From an uncultured Flavobacteriales bacterium (lineage in GTDB: Bacteria > Bacteroidota > Bacteroidia > Flavobacteriales > Crocinitomicaceae), in contig CAMLLB010000003.1 in the NCBI GenBank assembly GCA_946480815.1, positions 1 through 64,000 of the forward strand: DNA of 64,000 nt, given 5' to 3'. Both the position numbers and the translations under genes were made by a program. A model generated the notes under the pieces. It saw only the letters and a list, made by a program, of their open reading frames with translations, was not told the origin of the DNA and ran no database searches. This document shows, piece by piece, positions 41,121 to 51,200 of this stretch. Within the stretch, counting starts at the first letter, position 1; the number at the start of each line of letters is the position of its first letter.

Positions 41121-42113
41121 ATGATACGAACCTATTTGACTTATTCCCGTGATCTGGGAGATTTTAAATTCGACCTGATACATTTAAGCAGGAAAGGCCT
41201 CACTGGATTGAGATTGATTAACAAGGGAAAAACCACGGAAGAATTCATAGCGCGAATAGAAGAGATTTTGTTGTTCAGCGAAACGAATGAATTAAACCTG
41301 GAAATTTTGGTTGATTTACCTGGCGAGAAAGCGTTTATCGGAAATATTGGGAAGGGAATCCAAATTGAAAAAGGAAAAAGCTACAATCTGTGCGAAGAGA
41401 ATCAGTTGAATACTTCGAATGAAATTCCCACCAGTGGTTTCATTGTTCAATTGGAACACACCGAAATTCAGCCGGGAGATATTGTTTCCATTGCTGACGG
41501 AGAAGTTGAAATGGAGATCCATTCCATAAATGGGAAATCCGTTCGCTGCCAGGCATTGAATTCCTACTTTTTAACTTCGAACCGCTCTTTTACGGTTAAA
41601 GGAAACAAATTACCGGTGAGGCCGGTTTCCGGTCACGATTCTATCCTGTTAAACCAACTCCTGTTATCAGGGCTTGCTAATAAGGTAAAGATTCTTGTTT
41701 CGTTTGTGACAGAAGTTTCTCACGTAAAGCAAGTAAAGAAACTTTCCCCGGATTTTCATGTGGTTTCCAAGATTGAAAATATCATTTCTCCGAATGATCT
41801 GAAGCAAATTATCCAGGTATCGGATAGTGTGATGCTGGGAAGAGGAGATCTTACAAGCACCAGTAAAATGAGTGAAGTTTTTCCTTTCCAAAAAAGGGTG
41901 ATTGATGGTTGTAAAGCATTCAGGAAAGAATTGATACTTGCTACAGGACTTTTTGCTGATTTGAAGAACAGCGGAAGACCTAGTATTTCAGATTTGATGG
42001 ACTTTGGTTTCTTACGAAGCAGGGAGGTCAATGCATTTTTAATTGCAGGCTCCAATGCGAATCAGTTTCCGTTTGAAACTTTAAACCTGATTGCAAATTT
42101 TGAGAAAATGTAG
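41121..42113 (+). CDS. Pyruvate-kinase-like protein lacking the C-terminal domain
   Basis: A 330-residue protein that matches the barrel of pyruvate kinase: the strand LTGLRLINKGKT, the segment DLPGEKAFIG, a B-domain-like insert at 80-160 (IQPGDIVSIADGEVEME), K217-I-E219-N, GRGD243L and LATGLFADLKNSGRPSISDL. The about 130-residue regulatory C domain is missing and the usual length is about 470. It is too degenerate to assign kinase activity; it may be a regulator or binder of PEP-like ligands. It lies directly after the bestrophin gene. Confidence 0.78.
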   Translation: MIRTYLTYSRDLGDFKFDLIHLSRKGLTGLRLINKGKTTEEFIARIEEILLFSETNELNLEILVDLPGEKAFIGNIGKGIQIEKGKSYNLCEENQLNTSNEIPTSGFIVQLEHTEIQPGDIVSIADGEVEMEIHSINGKSVRCQALNSYFLTSNRSFTVKGNKLPVRPVSGHDSILLNQLLLSGLANKVKILVSFVTEVSHVKQVKKLSPDFHVVSKIENIISPNDLKQIIQVSDSVMLGRGDLTSTSKMSEVFPFQKRVIDGCKAFRKELILATGLFADLKNSGRPSISDLMDFGFLRSREVNAFLIAGSNANQFPFETLNLIANFEKM

Positions 42114-42139
42114 AACACTTGATAGATAACGAATATGGA

Positions 42140-42610
42140 ATGGAAATGAGTATTTCAAAACAATTGGCCAAACATTTGAGAGATGTTCACTTCGGTGGAA
42201 ACTGGACGGTAACAGATTTGAAAAAGACCTTATCGGATGTGAAATGGGGAGATGCACTGACGCAGATTTATTCACTGAATTCGATCGCTGCGCTTACTTT
42301 TCACATGACCTATTATGTGGATGTGCTGATCATTGTTCTGGAAGAAAACAAACTTACCGGGAAAGATGAACTCAGTTGGATGCTTCCACCGATCCGTTCA
42401 CAACAGGAGTGGGAACAGGTGCAGGAACAAATTTGGGAACGTGCTGAAAGAGCGGCCATGCTGATCGAACAATTACCGGACGAACAATTAACCAGGGATT
42501 TCATCGATCCGAAATATGGGACCACTTATCGGAATATTGCCGGAATCGTAGAACATATGCATTATCACCTGGGACAAATAGTTATCATCAAAAAGTTGCT
42601 GGTTCAATAG
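42140..42610 (+). CDS. DinB-family protein
   Basis: A 156-residue helical protein with likely metal-binding histidines in LTFHMTYYVDVLII and in VEHMHYHLGQIVIIKKLL. An upstream frame from TTG 42119 would overlap nothing but adds an unlikely start; ATG 42140 or 42146 is used. It follows the pyruvate-kinase-like gene by 26 bases. It is not closely related to the DinB genes at 21.1 and 32.0 kb. Confidence 0.87.
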   Translation: MEMSISKQLAKHLRDVHFGGNWTVTDLKKTLSDVKWGDALTQIYSLNSIAALTFHMTYYVDVLIIVLEENKLTGKDELSWMLPPIRSQQEWEQVQEQIWERAERAAMLIEQLPDEQLTRDFIDPKYGTTYRNIAGIVEHMHYHLGQIVIIKKLLVQ

Positions 42611-42654
42611 GAAACAAAGTCAATAATCGTATTTTTAGACTTACAATTGAACTC

Positions 42655-43167
42655 ATGAACAAGGTAAATGAAACGGCTTCTTTCAGTGCGGTAATTGACA
42701 TCATCGGGATCAATCCGTTTGTGTTTGTCCCTGAAACAATTTTGAAGGATTTGTTCCATGAATTCGGAAAAGATAAAGGACCTATTCCGGTAAAAGGGAC
42801 CATAAACGGAAAAGCCTATCAGCAAACACTCGTGCGCTTTGCAGGTGAGTGGCGCTTGTATATCAATACGAAAATGCTTTCGAAATCTCCGGAAAGGATC
42901 GGTGAAAAAGTGGAAGTAAGTATTGAAGTAGATTCTTCGGACCGTACCATTCATCCGCATCCAAAACTAGCGAAAGCCTTAAAAGAGAATAAACAGGCAA
43001 ATGCTGTTTTTGAAAGCCTGGCGCCATCTCTTCAAAACGAAATCGTGCGCTATATTGCGAATCTGAAAACAGAGGCAAGTGTTGAACGGAATGTCGTTAA
43101 AGCAATCGATTTCCTTTTGGGAAAAGAACGCTTTATTGGCCGTGAAGGATTAAAGACTAATGAATGA
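42655..43167 (+). CDS. YdeI/OmpD-associated-family protein with DUF1905
   Basis: A 170-residue soluble protein: an N-terminal DUF1905 domain (ASFSAVIDIIGINPFVFVPE, PVKGTINGKAYQQTLVRFAG) and a C-terminal YdeI-like helical domain (PKLAKALKENKQANAVFESL, APSLQNEIVRYIANLKTEAS). YdeI relatives have been linked to bacteriocin or peptide resistance, but the mechanism is unknown. A long hairpin follows. Confidence 0.88.
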   Translation: MNKVNETASFSAVIDIIGINPFVFVPETILKDLFHEFGKDKGPIPVKGTINGKAYQQTLVRFAGEWRLYINTKMLSKSPERIGEKVEVSIEVDSSDRTIHPHPKLAKALKENKQANAVFESLAPSLQNEIVRYIANLKTEASVERNVVKAIDFLLGKERFIGREGLKTNE

Positions 43168-43170
43168 AAA

Positions 43171-43222
43171 CTGCCTGTCAGTTCGAGTCCCGGAAATCCG
43201 GGATATCGAGAACAAAGGCAGG
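43171..43222. terminator. Nested hairpin after the YdeI-type gene
   Basis: Outer arms CTGCCT/AGGCAG, middle GTTCGA with TCGAGAAC, inner TCCCGG-AAAT-CCGGGA. No T run follows, so it may be a repeat or a rho-dependent terminator structure rather than a classical terminator. Confidence 0.45.
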
Positions 43223-43239
43223 AATTAAATAGTATGGTT

Positions 43240-43659
43240 ATGGCAAAAACAAAAACTGCGGAAACAACCAAAGACGTAAACGAATTCATCCTGGAGTTTA
43301 CAGATTCGGAGCAAAAAAGAAAAGACAGTTATGAATTGATCCGATTGATGGAAAAAGTTTCCGGTTTCAAGGCAAAAATGTGGGGACCAAGCATCATTGG
43401 TTTTGGCTCAGTTCATTACAAATATGCCAGTGGTCATGAAGGAGATATGCCTTTATTGGGATTTTCACCCCGGAAAGCGGCAATTTCCTTATATGTTTCC
43501 ACCGGTGAGCCCGGACAGGAAGACTTGATCAATGACCTGGGGAAATTCACAATGGGAAAAGCTTGTATCTATGTCAAGAAACTGTCAGATATCAATCAGG
43601 AAAACCTGGTGAAATTGATGAAAAACACCATGGCTCTTACGAAAGCAAAGTACGGATGA
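43240..43659 (+). CDS. DUF1801-family protein
   Basis: A 139-residue protein, paralogue of 14197-14622: both have QKRKD, a MWGGSIIGFG or MWGPSIIGFG motif and a G-x-SPRKAxxxLY strand (LLGFSPRKAAISLYVSTG). The second half (CIYVKKLSDINQENLVKLMK) is also shared. Role unknown. ATG 43240 is taken; 43234 adds only two residues. Confidence 0.85.
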   Translation: MAKTKTAETTKDVNEFILEFTDSEQKRKDSYELIRLMEKVSGFKAKMWGPSIIGFGSVHYKYASGHEGDMPLLGFSPRKAAISLYVSTGEPGQEDLINDLGKFTMGKACIYVKKLSDINQENLVKLMKNTMALTKAKYG

Positions 43660-43680
43660 TGTAAATAAAATTGATTAGAA

Positions 43681-44148
43681 ATGAAACAGGAAAAAACACC
43701 AGTTGTGGAAGCTCAAATGAAAATCCGGAAACCAATTTCCGATGTTTTCAATGCGTTCATTGATCCCGAGATCACTACGAAATTTTGGTTTACCAAATCA
43801 AGCGGAAAGCTGGAAGTAGGAAAAACAGTGACCTGGGAATGGGAAATGTACAATATTTCAACACCGGTGCTAACGAAAGAAATTAGTATAAATAAACGGA
43901 TTTCGACAGAATGGGGAGATCCGGCTACTACAGTCGATTATGAATTTCAATCACTTGCTGATGGTTCAACATACCTGGTAATCAAGAATTATGGATTCGC
44001 TTTGGAAGGAGACGATCTGATCGCAATGATCAAGGACAGCACCGGAGGCTTTACCACAGTAATCGATGGATTGAAAGCCTGGTTGGAACATGGAATTCAA
44101 TTAAACCTGATCGCAGACAAATTTCCGGCAGAAGTTATGAAAAAATAA
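43681..44148 (+). CDS. SRPBCC/AHSA1-like domain protein
   Basis: A 155-residue protein of the START-like fold: EAQMKIRKPISDVFNAFIDP, TTKFWFTKSSGKLEVGKTVT, a central WEWEMYNISTP strand pair and GGFTTVIDGLKAWLEHGIQ as the C-terminal helix. It binds hydrophobic ligands by family inference. It follows the DUF1801 gene by 21 bases. Confidence 0.87.
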   Translation: MKQEKTPVVEAQMKIRKPISDVFNAFIDPEITTKFWFTKSSGKLEVGKTVTWEWEMYNISTPVLTKEISINKRISTEWGDPATTVDYEFQSLADGSTYLVIKNYGFALEGDDLIAMIKDSTGGFTTVIDGLKAWLEHGIQLNLIADKFPAEVMKK

Positions 44149-44160
44149 TTGCGAATTGCG

Positions 44161-44178
44161 TCCCGATAGCTATCGGGA
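44161..44178. repeat. Palindrome TCCCGATAGCTATCGGGA, copy 1
   Basis: A perfect 18-bp palindrome, just after the SRPBCC gene. Confidence 0.85.
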
Positions 44179-44200
44179 TACGAATTTTCATGTCATGTCG

Positions 44201-44218
44201 TTCCGATAGCTATCGGAA
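44201..44218. repeat. Palindrome TTCCGATAGCTATCGGAA, variant copy
   Basis: A perfect 18-bp palindrome, differing from the copies at 44161 and 44341 by symmetric substitution of one base pair, which keeps the symmetry. Confidence 0.85.
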
Positions 44219-44340
44219 TTCCGCTTGTGTTCTCGATAAATCCCGACTGAAACGTCGGGACACTCGAACTGACAAGCGGAAGTATCGAGACAGACATGAA
44301 TTAAACTTTTTGAACATTTTATTAGGAATTAGGAATTAGG

Positions 44341-44358
44341 TCCCGATAGCTATCGGGA
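44341..44358. repeat. Palindrome TCCCGATAGCTATCGGGA, copy 3
   Basis: Identical to the copy at 44161, separated by 180 bases. Preceded by a short tandem (ATTAGGAATTAGGA). Confidence 0.85.
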
Positions 44359-44443
44359 TAGGAATTACCATTTATTAACTCCCGTTTTTTTGTATCCGTA
44401 CCCCGTTTCCCTAACTTGAAGAATAATACTAAAATTTTCAGTT

Positions 44444-45802
44444 ATGGAATTCAAAAAGTTACTTTCAATTGTTTCACTTGGGTTTGCTTCGATGGCTTAT
44501 TCCCAGGTAACTCAACAAGTCGGGACCACCACTGTCTATATTGATACTTTATCGGATGAAGTGTCCATTCCATGGGAAATCAAAGTGCAAGGAGAAGATT
44601 ATCTCTGGGTAACAGAGCGGGCAGGAATTGTAAGCAGAATTGACCTGGTTACCGGAGTTAAGGATACCTTATTGGATTTGACGGCTGATGTTCACACTGT
44701 TGGAGAGAGTGGCTTGCTTGGTATGGCGCTCCATCCGGATTTCCCGGTGATAGCTGAAGTATTCATGGTTTATACTTATGGGCCTGAGGACGGACAAGGT
44801 TATTTTAAAGAACGTTTGGTAAAATATACGTTTGACAGTCTTGCCCTGGTTAATCCGGATACCCTGATTGAAAATATATTGGCTTATGGAAATCACGATG
44901 GTTCACGTTTGCACTTTCTTCCGGATAAAACCCTGTTAATGTCTACCGGTGAATGTTCGATAAGTCAGTTGTCTCAGGATTCTTCTTCACTTTCAGGAAA
45001 ATACCTGCGGGTGAATACAGACGGGTCAATTCCTGCAGATAACCCGATTCCCGGCTCTTATGTCTATACAATGGGACACCGGAATTCACAGGGAATTTGT
45101 GCACTCCCAAATGGGAAATTGATAATTTCGGAACACGGACCGAGCACGGATGATGAACTTTCGGTTCTTGAGCCTGGTAAAAATTACGGTTGGCCCCTGA
45201 TTCACGGTTTTTGTGATGAGACCTTTGAAGACACACCTTGTGCAACAGGTTTGTATCAGGAACCAATCCACGCATGGACACCAACGATTGCTACTTCTGA
45301 CCTGGTTTATTACCAGAATCCGCTATTTCCGGAATGGGATAACCGGGTGCTGATGGTGACTTTGAACGGACAGCGTATCGTTGCATTACAATTGAATGTA
45401 CAAGGAACAGCGGTTACAGATGAAGATCAATATTTCCAAGGACTTTTTGGTCGTTTGAGAGACATTGCGATCGGTCCGAATAAAGAGATTTATATTGCAA
45501 CAAATTCAGGTTCTAACCCTATTCTCAGATTAGTTCCTTCCAATCCATTGAGTGTGTCAGAATTCGAAAGCCAGCGGCCATTAATATTTCCCAATCCGGC
45601 AGAAACTTACATTCAACTCGCAAACAACAAGGCTGCAGAGCAGGTTTCAATCCTCGATTTGAATGGAAAAACCGTATTGGAATTGAAAAACGTAGAAAGT
45701 GGGGATCAGATCGATATTACCAAACTGGCTACCGGAACGTATTCGGTTGAAGTGAAATTTGTTGGAAACGATCAGATTCAGCGGTCAAAATTGATGAAAT
45801 AA
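44444..45802 (+). CDS. PQQ-dependent sugar dehydrogenase-like secreted protein with T9SS domain
   Basis: A 452-residue protein. After a signal peptide comes a six-bladed soluble glucose dehydrogenase-type propeller: PWEIKVQGEDYLWVTERAG, GMALHPDFPVIAEVFMVYTY, LENPL-like GNHDGSRLHFLPDKTLLMST and GHRNSQGICALPNGKLIISE, with HGPSTDDELSVLEPGKNYGW. The end (IFPNPAETYIQLA to QRSKLMK) is a T9SS type A sorting domain, so the enzyme is exported to the cell surface or medium. Oxidation of sugars with PQQ is the family activity, not proven here. Confidence 0.9.
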   Translation: MEFKKLLSIVSLGFASMAYSQVTQQVGTTTVYIDTLSDEVSIPWEIKVQGEDYLWVTERAGIVSRIDLVTGVKDTLLDLTADVHTVGESGLLGMALHPDFPVIAEVFMVYTYGPEDGQGYFKERLVKYTFDSLALVNPDTLIENILAYGNHDGSRLHFLPDKTLLMSTGECSISQLSQDSSSLSGKYLRVNTDGSIPADNPIPGSYVYTMGHRNSQGICALPNGKLIISEHGPSTDDELSVLEPGKNYGWPLIHGFCDETFEDTPCATGLYQEPIHAWTPTIATSDLVYYQNPLFPEWDNRVLMVTLNGQRIVALQLNVQGTAVTDEDQYFQGLFGRLRDIAIGPNKEIYIATNSGSNPILRLVPSNPLSVSEFESQRPLIFPNPAETYIQLANNKAAEQVSILDLNGKTVLELKNVESGDQIDITKLATGTYSVEVKFVGNDQIQRSKLMK

Positions 45803-45858
45803 AAAACCTATGCATTCAATATTTGCTTACTTTCAGTTCAGAATTTGAATAGGAAGTA

Positions 45859-46212
45859 ATGGATATTGAAGCAATAAGAAGTATCTGTCAGAGTTTTCCG
45901 GGAGTAACGGAAGATGTGAAATGGGGACACGACCTGGTGTTTTCCGTTGGATTGAAAATGTTTTGTGTTGTTGGACTGGATGAAACACCGGTTTCTGCTT
46001 CCTTCAAGGTGAAAGATGAAGAATTCGAAGAAATGGCGAATCGTCCTGGATTTAAGCCGGCACCGTATGTAGCCAAATACAAATGGGTACTGATCGATGA
46101 TATTACCCGCATGAAGCGATCAGAGTGGGAATCCTATTTGAACCAATCGTACGAATTGGTTAAAGCGAAACTTCCGGCAAAAATCCGGAAAGAACTGGAT
46201 ATTAAGCTGTAA
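45859..46212 (+). CDS. MmcQ/YjbR-family DNA-binding-like protein
   Basis: A 117-residue protein with IRSICQSFPGVTEDVKWGHD, FCVVGLDETPVSASFKVKDE and ANRPGFKPAPYVAKYKWVLI, the standard MmcQ/YjbR pattern ending with a helix (SEWESYLNQSYELVKAKLP). The fold resembles a double-wing DNA-binding domain, but no DNA-binding role has been shown for most members. Confidence 0.9.
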   Translation: MDIEAIRSICQSFPGVTEDVKWGHDLVFSVGLKMFCVVGLDETPVSASFKVKDEEFEEMANRPGFKPAPYVAKYKWVLIDDITRMKRSEWESYLNQSYELVKAKLPAKIRKELDIKL

Positions 46213-46342
46213 TGATGTTCGTGTAAAAAGGCTGAAATTGGTTCTTTAAAATTTTTCTTGAACCCTTAAACCAATTAAAATCCCTATACCATGAAAAAAC
46301 ACTGGCTTTTCAATTATCTTTATTAAACTTAAAATAAGAACC

Positions 46343-47395
46343 ATGAATCGAAAAAAAATCATCGCTGTATCTGCATTTTTAGTTAACGCCCTTTTAATTC
46401 AGGCACAAACACTTGTTGTTCAGGTAAAACCTGTTGGTTCCAAAACCTGGGGATATGCAGGAATTGATGGAGAATTGATTATTCCGGCAAACTATGATAA
46501 GACCTATCCATTCAGTTCGAACGGATTAGCGATTACTTATAATTCGAAAGAACGTCAGCATCATTTCATTGACTTGAAAAACAAAGTACTGGAAACAGAA
46601 GAACCCACGTTTAAGATTAAGGAAGTGTTTGGATTCGGTGTCAGAGGATTTCAAAATGACTTGCTCCCGGTTCAGATCGGTTCGAAATGGGGATATATGA
46701 ATTCTGCCGGGAAAATGGCAATTCCAGCGCTTTATGATGATGCAAATGATTTCGGCGGAGGCTTTGCAGCAGTAAAGAAAGGAACACAATTCATGATCGT
46801 GGATACGGAAGGAAAAGAAACCCCGGTTGCAGTTCCGGTACTGGATGTACGTGATTTTTCCGAAGGGCTGGCACCGGCAAGGACCATGGACAAGAAATTT
46901 GGTTTTATTAATCCGAAAGGAGAATTCGTAATACCTGCTGAATTTGAATCCGTTGGATATTTTACAAATGGCCTGGCTTGGGCTAAAACGCTCGAAAAGA
47001 AAGTAGGATATATTGATAAAACAGGAAAGTGGGTGATTGATGCGAAATTTGATGCGGCAAAAGATTTCGACGAAAAAAGCGGATTGGCCTTGGTTCGTAC
47101 CGGTGAACAATGGTTTTATGTAAATGCCGAAGGAGAAACCTTAAAAGTAACGGATACGGAATCCTGGGGGAATTTTTCCGAAGGATTGGCAGAAGGTAAA
47201 AAAGGAATTTTGAAAGGATTTTACGATGCGAAGGGTGAATGGGTAATTGAACCTCAATTTCAAGATGTGAGGGATTTTCAGAATGGTTATGCGGCTGCAA
47301 AATACAATGATAAATGGGGAATAATCGACAAAACAGGAAACTGGAAGATTGAACCGCAGTTTGAGTCAATCAAAGATGTTATGATCGTTAAGTAG
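46343..47395 (+). CDS. WG-repeat protein
   Basis: A 350-residue exported protein (signal peptide ending IQAQ). It carries about eight WG/KWG-type repeats of roughly 35 residues, with landmarks such as SKTWGYAGIDGELIIPANYD, SKWGYMNSAGKMAIPALYDD, KKFGFINPKGEFVIPAEFES, KKVGYIDKTGKWVIDAKFDA and DKWGIIDKTGNWKIEPQFES. WG-repeat proteins are thought to be surface or periplasmic beta-rich proteins of unknown role. A lipoprotein gene begins six bases after its stop. Confidence 0.92.
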   Translation: MNRKKIIAVSAFLVNALLIQAQTLVVQVKPVGSKTWGYAGIDGELIIPANYDKTYPFSSNGLAITYNSKERQHHFIDLKNKVLETEEPTFKIKEVFGFGVRGFQNDLLPVQIGSKWGYMNSAGKMAIPALYDDANDFGGGFAAVKKGTQFMIVDTEGKETPVAVPVLDVRDFSEGLAPARTMDKKFGFINPKGEFVIPAEFESVGYFTNGLAWAKTLEKKVGYIDKTGKWVIDAKFDAAKDFDEKSGLALVRTGEQWFYVNAEGETLKVTDTESWGNFSEGLAEGKKGILKGFYDAKGEWVIEPQFQDVRDFQNGYAAAKYNDKWGIIDKTGNWKIEPQFESIKDVMIVK

Positions 47396-47401
47396 GAACT
47401 T

Positions 47402-48211
47402 ATGAGGATATTGTCCGGTTTATTTTTTGTTTTAATCCTTGCAGCCTGTTCTAACCCGGAAAAGGAGACCAATACCGGAAAAGATCCGGGTGAAGATGCT
47501 GTTAACGAAGAAAAACCACCGCAAATTGAAAAAGATTCCATTGCTATTTTTAATTGGGAATCTGAATTGTGTACACACAAGAGTAAGTTTAATGCACGTC
47601 TTTATACAGAAGAAGAATTGAGAGGAACACTTAAACTGCTGAATATGGTTGGGAGTTTAATGCTTTCGGAAGTCAATACAACAGCTTTTGAACCTTCGCA
47701 AATTGAAGACTTAAGTAGTTTGAAAGAACTGGATGTGGCATACCAAAAGAAGAAAAAGGCACTTCAAGACCTGAAAATTGTCAATGATCCTTTTTGGAAA
47801 GGAATAAAAAAAGCGATGCTTCAGGAAATGAAAGATGAATATGACCTGACTCGGATAGGGATGCAAGCCTATACCAATCCGGCTGTTTTGAAAGGAAACC
47901 GCTTTTCGAATGTCTGTCCGGATATTGTAACAGCATTAAACAGCAAAGATACTTCATTAGTGATGACAGCCTGGAGAAAACTGGTTGTAGAACAATCCAA
48001 GTCCAATGGTTCCCCGGAAAATGTAATGAGACAATTTGAAGAAGAATCCAATGCCCCGGACTGGTTATTGTATGCACGGGTTCAATTGATTACTTTTGGC
48101 TGGCACAACAAGGTAAACAGAACACTCCCGAATACCGTTCACGATGAGAAGTTGAATAACAAATTCGATCGTTTGTTCCAGGAAACACATTCGGAATGTG
48201 ACGAATGCTAA
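47402..48211 (+). CDS. Lipoprotein of unknown function
   Basis: A 269-residue protein with a signal peptide and lipobox (FVLILAAC16), a polar linker rich in Glu and Pro and a mostly helical domain (ELRGTLKLLNMVGSLMLSEV, FWKGIKKAMLQEMKDEYDLT, LVMTAWRKLVVEQSKSNGSP), closing with CDEC. Cys spacing suggests possible disulfides or metal. It is probably co-transcribed with the WG-repeat gene and converges with the delta-60 repeat gene. Confidence 0.72.
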   Translation: MRILSGLFFVLILAACSNPEKETNTGKDPGEDAVNEEKPPQIEKDSIAIFNWESELCTHKSKFNARLYTEEELRGTLKLLNMVGSLMLSEVNTTAFEPSQIEDLSSLKELDVAYQKKKKALQDLKIVNDPFWKGIKKAMLQEMKDEYDLTRIGMQAYTNPAVLKGNRFSNVCPDIVTALNSKDTSLVMTAWRKLVVEQSKSNGSPENVMRQFEEESNAPDWLLYARVQLITFGWHNKVNRTLPNTVHDEKLNNKFDRLFQETHSECDEC

Positions 48212-48216
48212 TGAAT

Positions 48217-51200
48217 TTAAAGTGTTTTCAATACGCGAATCACTTCTTTACGATCGGGATAAGAGATTCTTAAAAAATAAGTTCCGGATGTTAGATGACT
48301 CATATCAATAACCAATTTATCGGAATCAATGGAAGGATATGTACCAACTCTTCTTCCCTGGTTATCGACCAATTCGGCAGATTTAAGTGTCGTCTGTTCT
48401 GTCGTAAATAAAACCGTCAGATTTCCCATCGTTGGATTCGGATAAATAGTTGTTTCGCTTACCTGTGCTCCGGTAGTTTCAGGATCACAGACAAAATTTT
48501 CCAACTCGGTAGCAGAGCTTCTGTAGATCGTATTTGAAACAGTATTGGTAACTATTGCAGGATTGAAATCGAAATAAATTTCGGCATGATTGGAGATCGG
48601 AGTGTTATTCGGAAGTGCTAATGCCTGGTTCAAAGCAACCTCGAAAACAAGATATCCGTGACTTAAGGGTTCATTGGTATTGCTGTCGATCAAATGTATT
48701 TCATCAAAATGGAACTTCAGGGTGTTGTTTGCCTGTACTTCTGTCCAGCACGGATGGCTTTTTGCAATAATTTTTACCGAACGGATATCGAGGTTGGGAT
48801 TCAGTTGATCTACGACATTAATATTGATAGCTTCTGAATTCCCGGTATTTTGAAAACGGATTTGATAAGTCAGTTTTTGGTCAACATTAATGTAACCTTC
48901 ATCACACTTTCCAATTGGATAAACTTTTTTGTCATTCGGATCAAAACCATTCACTACAGGGAAAAGATAAGAGGCCTGGTTATTGGAAGAATCAAAATCA
49001 TTTTGCAAAGGTGTAATTTCTGTTTGGAAAGATACAGAATCGCCGATTTGAGCATTCACTGAAGTCAGGAATTTAATGTGTGGAGTAAAATGAGAAGAAT
49101 CCGCTGTCCAATTCTGGAAGTTCCAAATCAGGGTATTTCCATTAACCGTGGAAGGATTGGGTGTGGCTGTAACAAAAGAAACCAGGGAGTTGTCGTACGT
49201 TAGTTTTAATTGTCCCGAAACAGGCACGCATCCGTCGTTAAATGCATTTACCACATAAGTGCTGTTAAACCCAGGTCTGAATTCACCTGGAATGCTGAAT
49301 GATCTCAGGTCGAAATTGTTTTGCGGATTTCCACTGATGAGAATGCTTGCTGTTTTACTGTCTCCATAAACATCAGTTACGGTGCAAGAGTAAATTCCCG
49401 GACTTGAAAAAGTTGCCACCGAATCAGTAATTGCAGGAACCGTATTCCACAAATAGGAGTAAGGTGGTGTTCCTGAATAACCTATAGCCTGAGCCTGGCC
49501 TGGAGTGGCACACGAAATATCTTCAACATCCTGGAATGTGAGTTTGATGAAAGGAATGTAAGACACATCGTTGAGTACCCTTGCAATGTTGTTGGAAAAA
49601 ATACTGCCATATTGATTGAAAAATCCACCTATTACGATCTGACCATGCTGCTGCAAGCTGATTGAATAGATACCGGAGCCATAAATAACAGAATTATTGT
49701 TCATGATTTGGCTTTGGAAAGAATTATCGTTGCCTAGGTCCGGATTCAAACGGTTTAAAGAATACTCTGTACCCACAAGTATTTTGCCGTTAGGAAGAAA
49801 AGCGATTGATTTTGCTGCAACACTTGAAGTAGCCAGGTGCACTCCGTGCGGATTATATTTCTTTAAAGGACCTGTGTAATACTGGTTATATAAGTTGGAC
49901 GAGTAAATGTTGTCTTCGTTATCTACGGAAAGTGAAACCGTTGCTTCAAACGCATTAAAAACAGTATCAAGTGTTCCATCGTTATTTAATCGATGGATAC
50001 CATAAAAATCTTTACTTGCCACTAAAATTTTGTTGGTCGATTGGATTTCCAATAATTCAGCTTCCTGAAGAGTACTAAAAGAAGGATAAAAGTAACCGTC
50101 TAAAAGGCCATTTTCAAAGAATCGAATAACCTCTGCTCGAAGACTGGAATTGGCATCTACATATGCAAACTTTCCAACAGCGACTAAACCACCATCTGAT
50201 TGTAATTTAATAGAGTTAACCCAACTTACAGCCCCGTTTGCAGTTATAAAAGAAGCTCCAGGATCGTAGGATTCATCTACTGAACCGTCTTCATTCAATC
50301 GTACAAGGGAGTTTCTGCTGAATCCATTAAAATGTTTAAATTTGCCGGCAAGGATTATTTTCCCGTCGTATTGAACTGCAATTGATCGAACTTCATCATC
50401 TGCTCCTGTTCCTGTATTGAAACTGCTATCAAGAGTTCCATCTTCGTTCAGTCTCACAAATCTCCCATTAACTTTATTGTCATACATGGTGAAGTTTCCT
50501 CCGGCCAATATGCGGTTATTTTGGTCGATAGCCGTGCAAAAGACTTTGTTGTTACAGCCAGTAAACGGAAGAAAATTATAATCCAACGTTGCATCGGGAT
50601 TGATACGCACCAGGTCTTTGACCAAAACGCCATTGTATTCGTCAAACTGTCCGCCGCAAATTACGCTTCCATCGCTTAAAACATCCAGACATAAAACCGC
50701 ATATTCTGCCGGGGTTTGTGAATCAACATTAAATGCATTGCTAACAGGGAAACTTGGATCATAAACTCCATCCGGGTTTACTTTAACAAGAAATCTTGGT
50801 GATTGGACCTGACCGGTATAACTTAAAAAGTCTCCTCCCATATAAAAGGAATCATCCGGCAAAACTTTCAGACAACGTCTGTGAAAAGGGAATGTTGCGG
50901 TACCTCCTATAAAAGTAGTATCAATACTTCCATCGCTGTTTAAGCGCATAAGCCCCCCGAAAGATTGACCATTAAAATTTTGAAAATTACCACATGCCAG
51001 TATTTTTCCGGAAGATTGAAATTCAATGTCGAAAATAAAGGAAGATGAAGTGATGCTATTCCCTGCCTGAAAACTGGAATCAAAATCTCCATTTGCCGTT
51101 AGTCTGCAAATATCGAATGCTGTATTCCCCTGACAGCCGGTAAAATATCCGGCAACAATCAATTTCCCATCCGGCTGAATCAATATCTTATGAATATTGC

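Larger units (their letters stand above)
44149..44443. repeat. Cluster of palindromic repeats, about 295 bp
   Basis: This intergenic stretch contains three copies of an 18-bp palindrome (44161, 44201, 44341), a 10-bp arm pair TTCCGCTTGT/ACAAGCGGAA (44219-44228, 44272-44281) enclosing TCCCGAC-TGAAAC-GTCGGGA (44241-44260), and flanking CATGTC/GACATG. The middle part could fold into a branched hairpin. No gene is seen in it. Confidence 0.75.

Noticed and set aside
46291..46326. Eleven-codon ORF MKKHWLFNYLY before the WG-repeat gene
   Set aside because: Too short and without regulatory features such as an attenuator; probably chance.
48850..49900. Plus-strand ORFs inside the delta-60 gene
   Set aside because: Shadows of the repeat-rich minus-strand gene.
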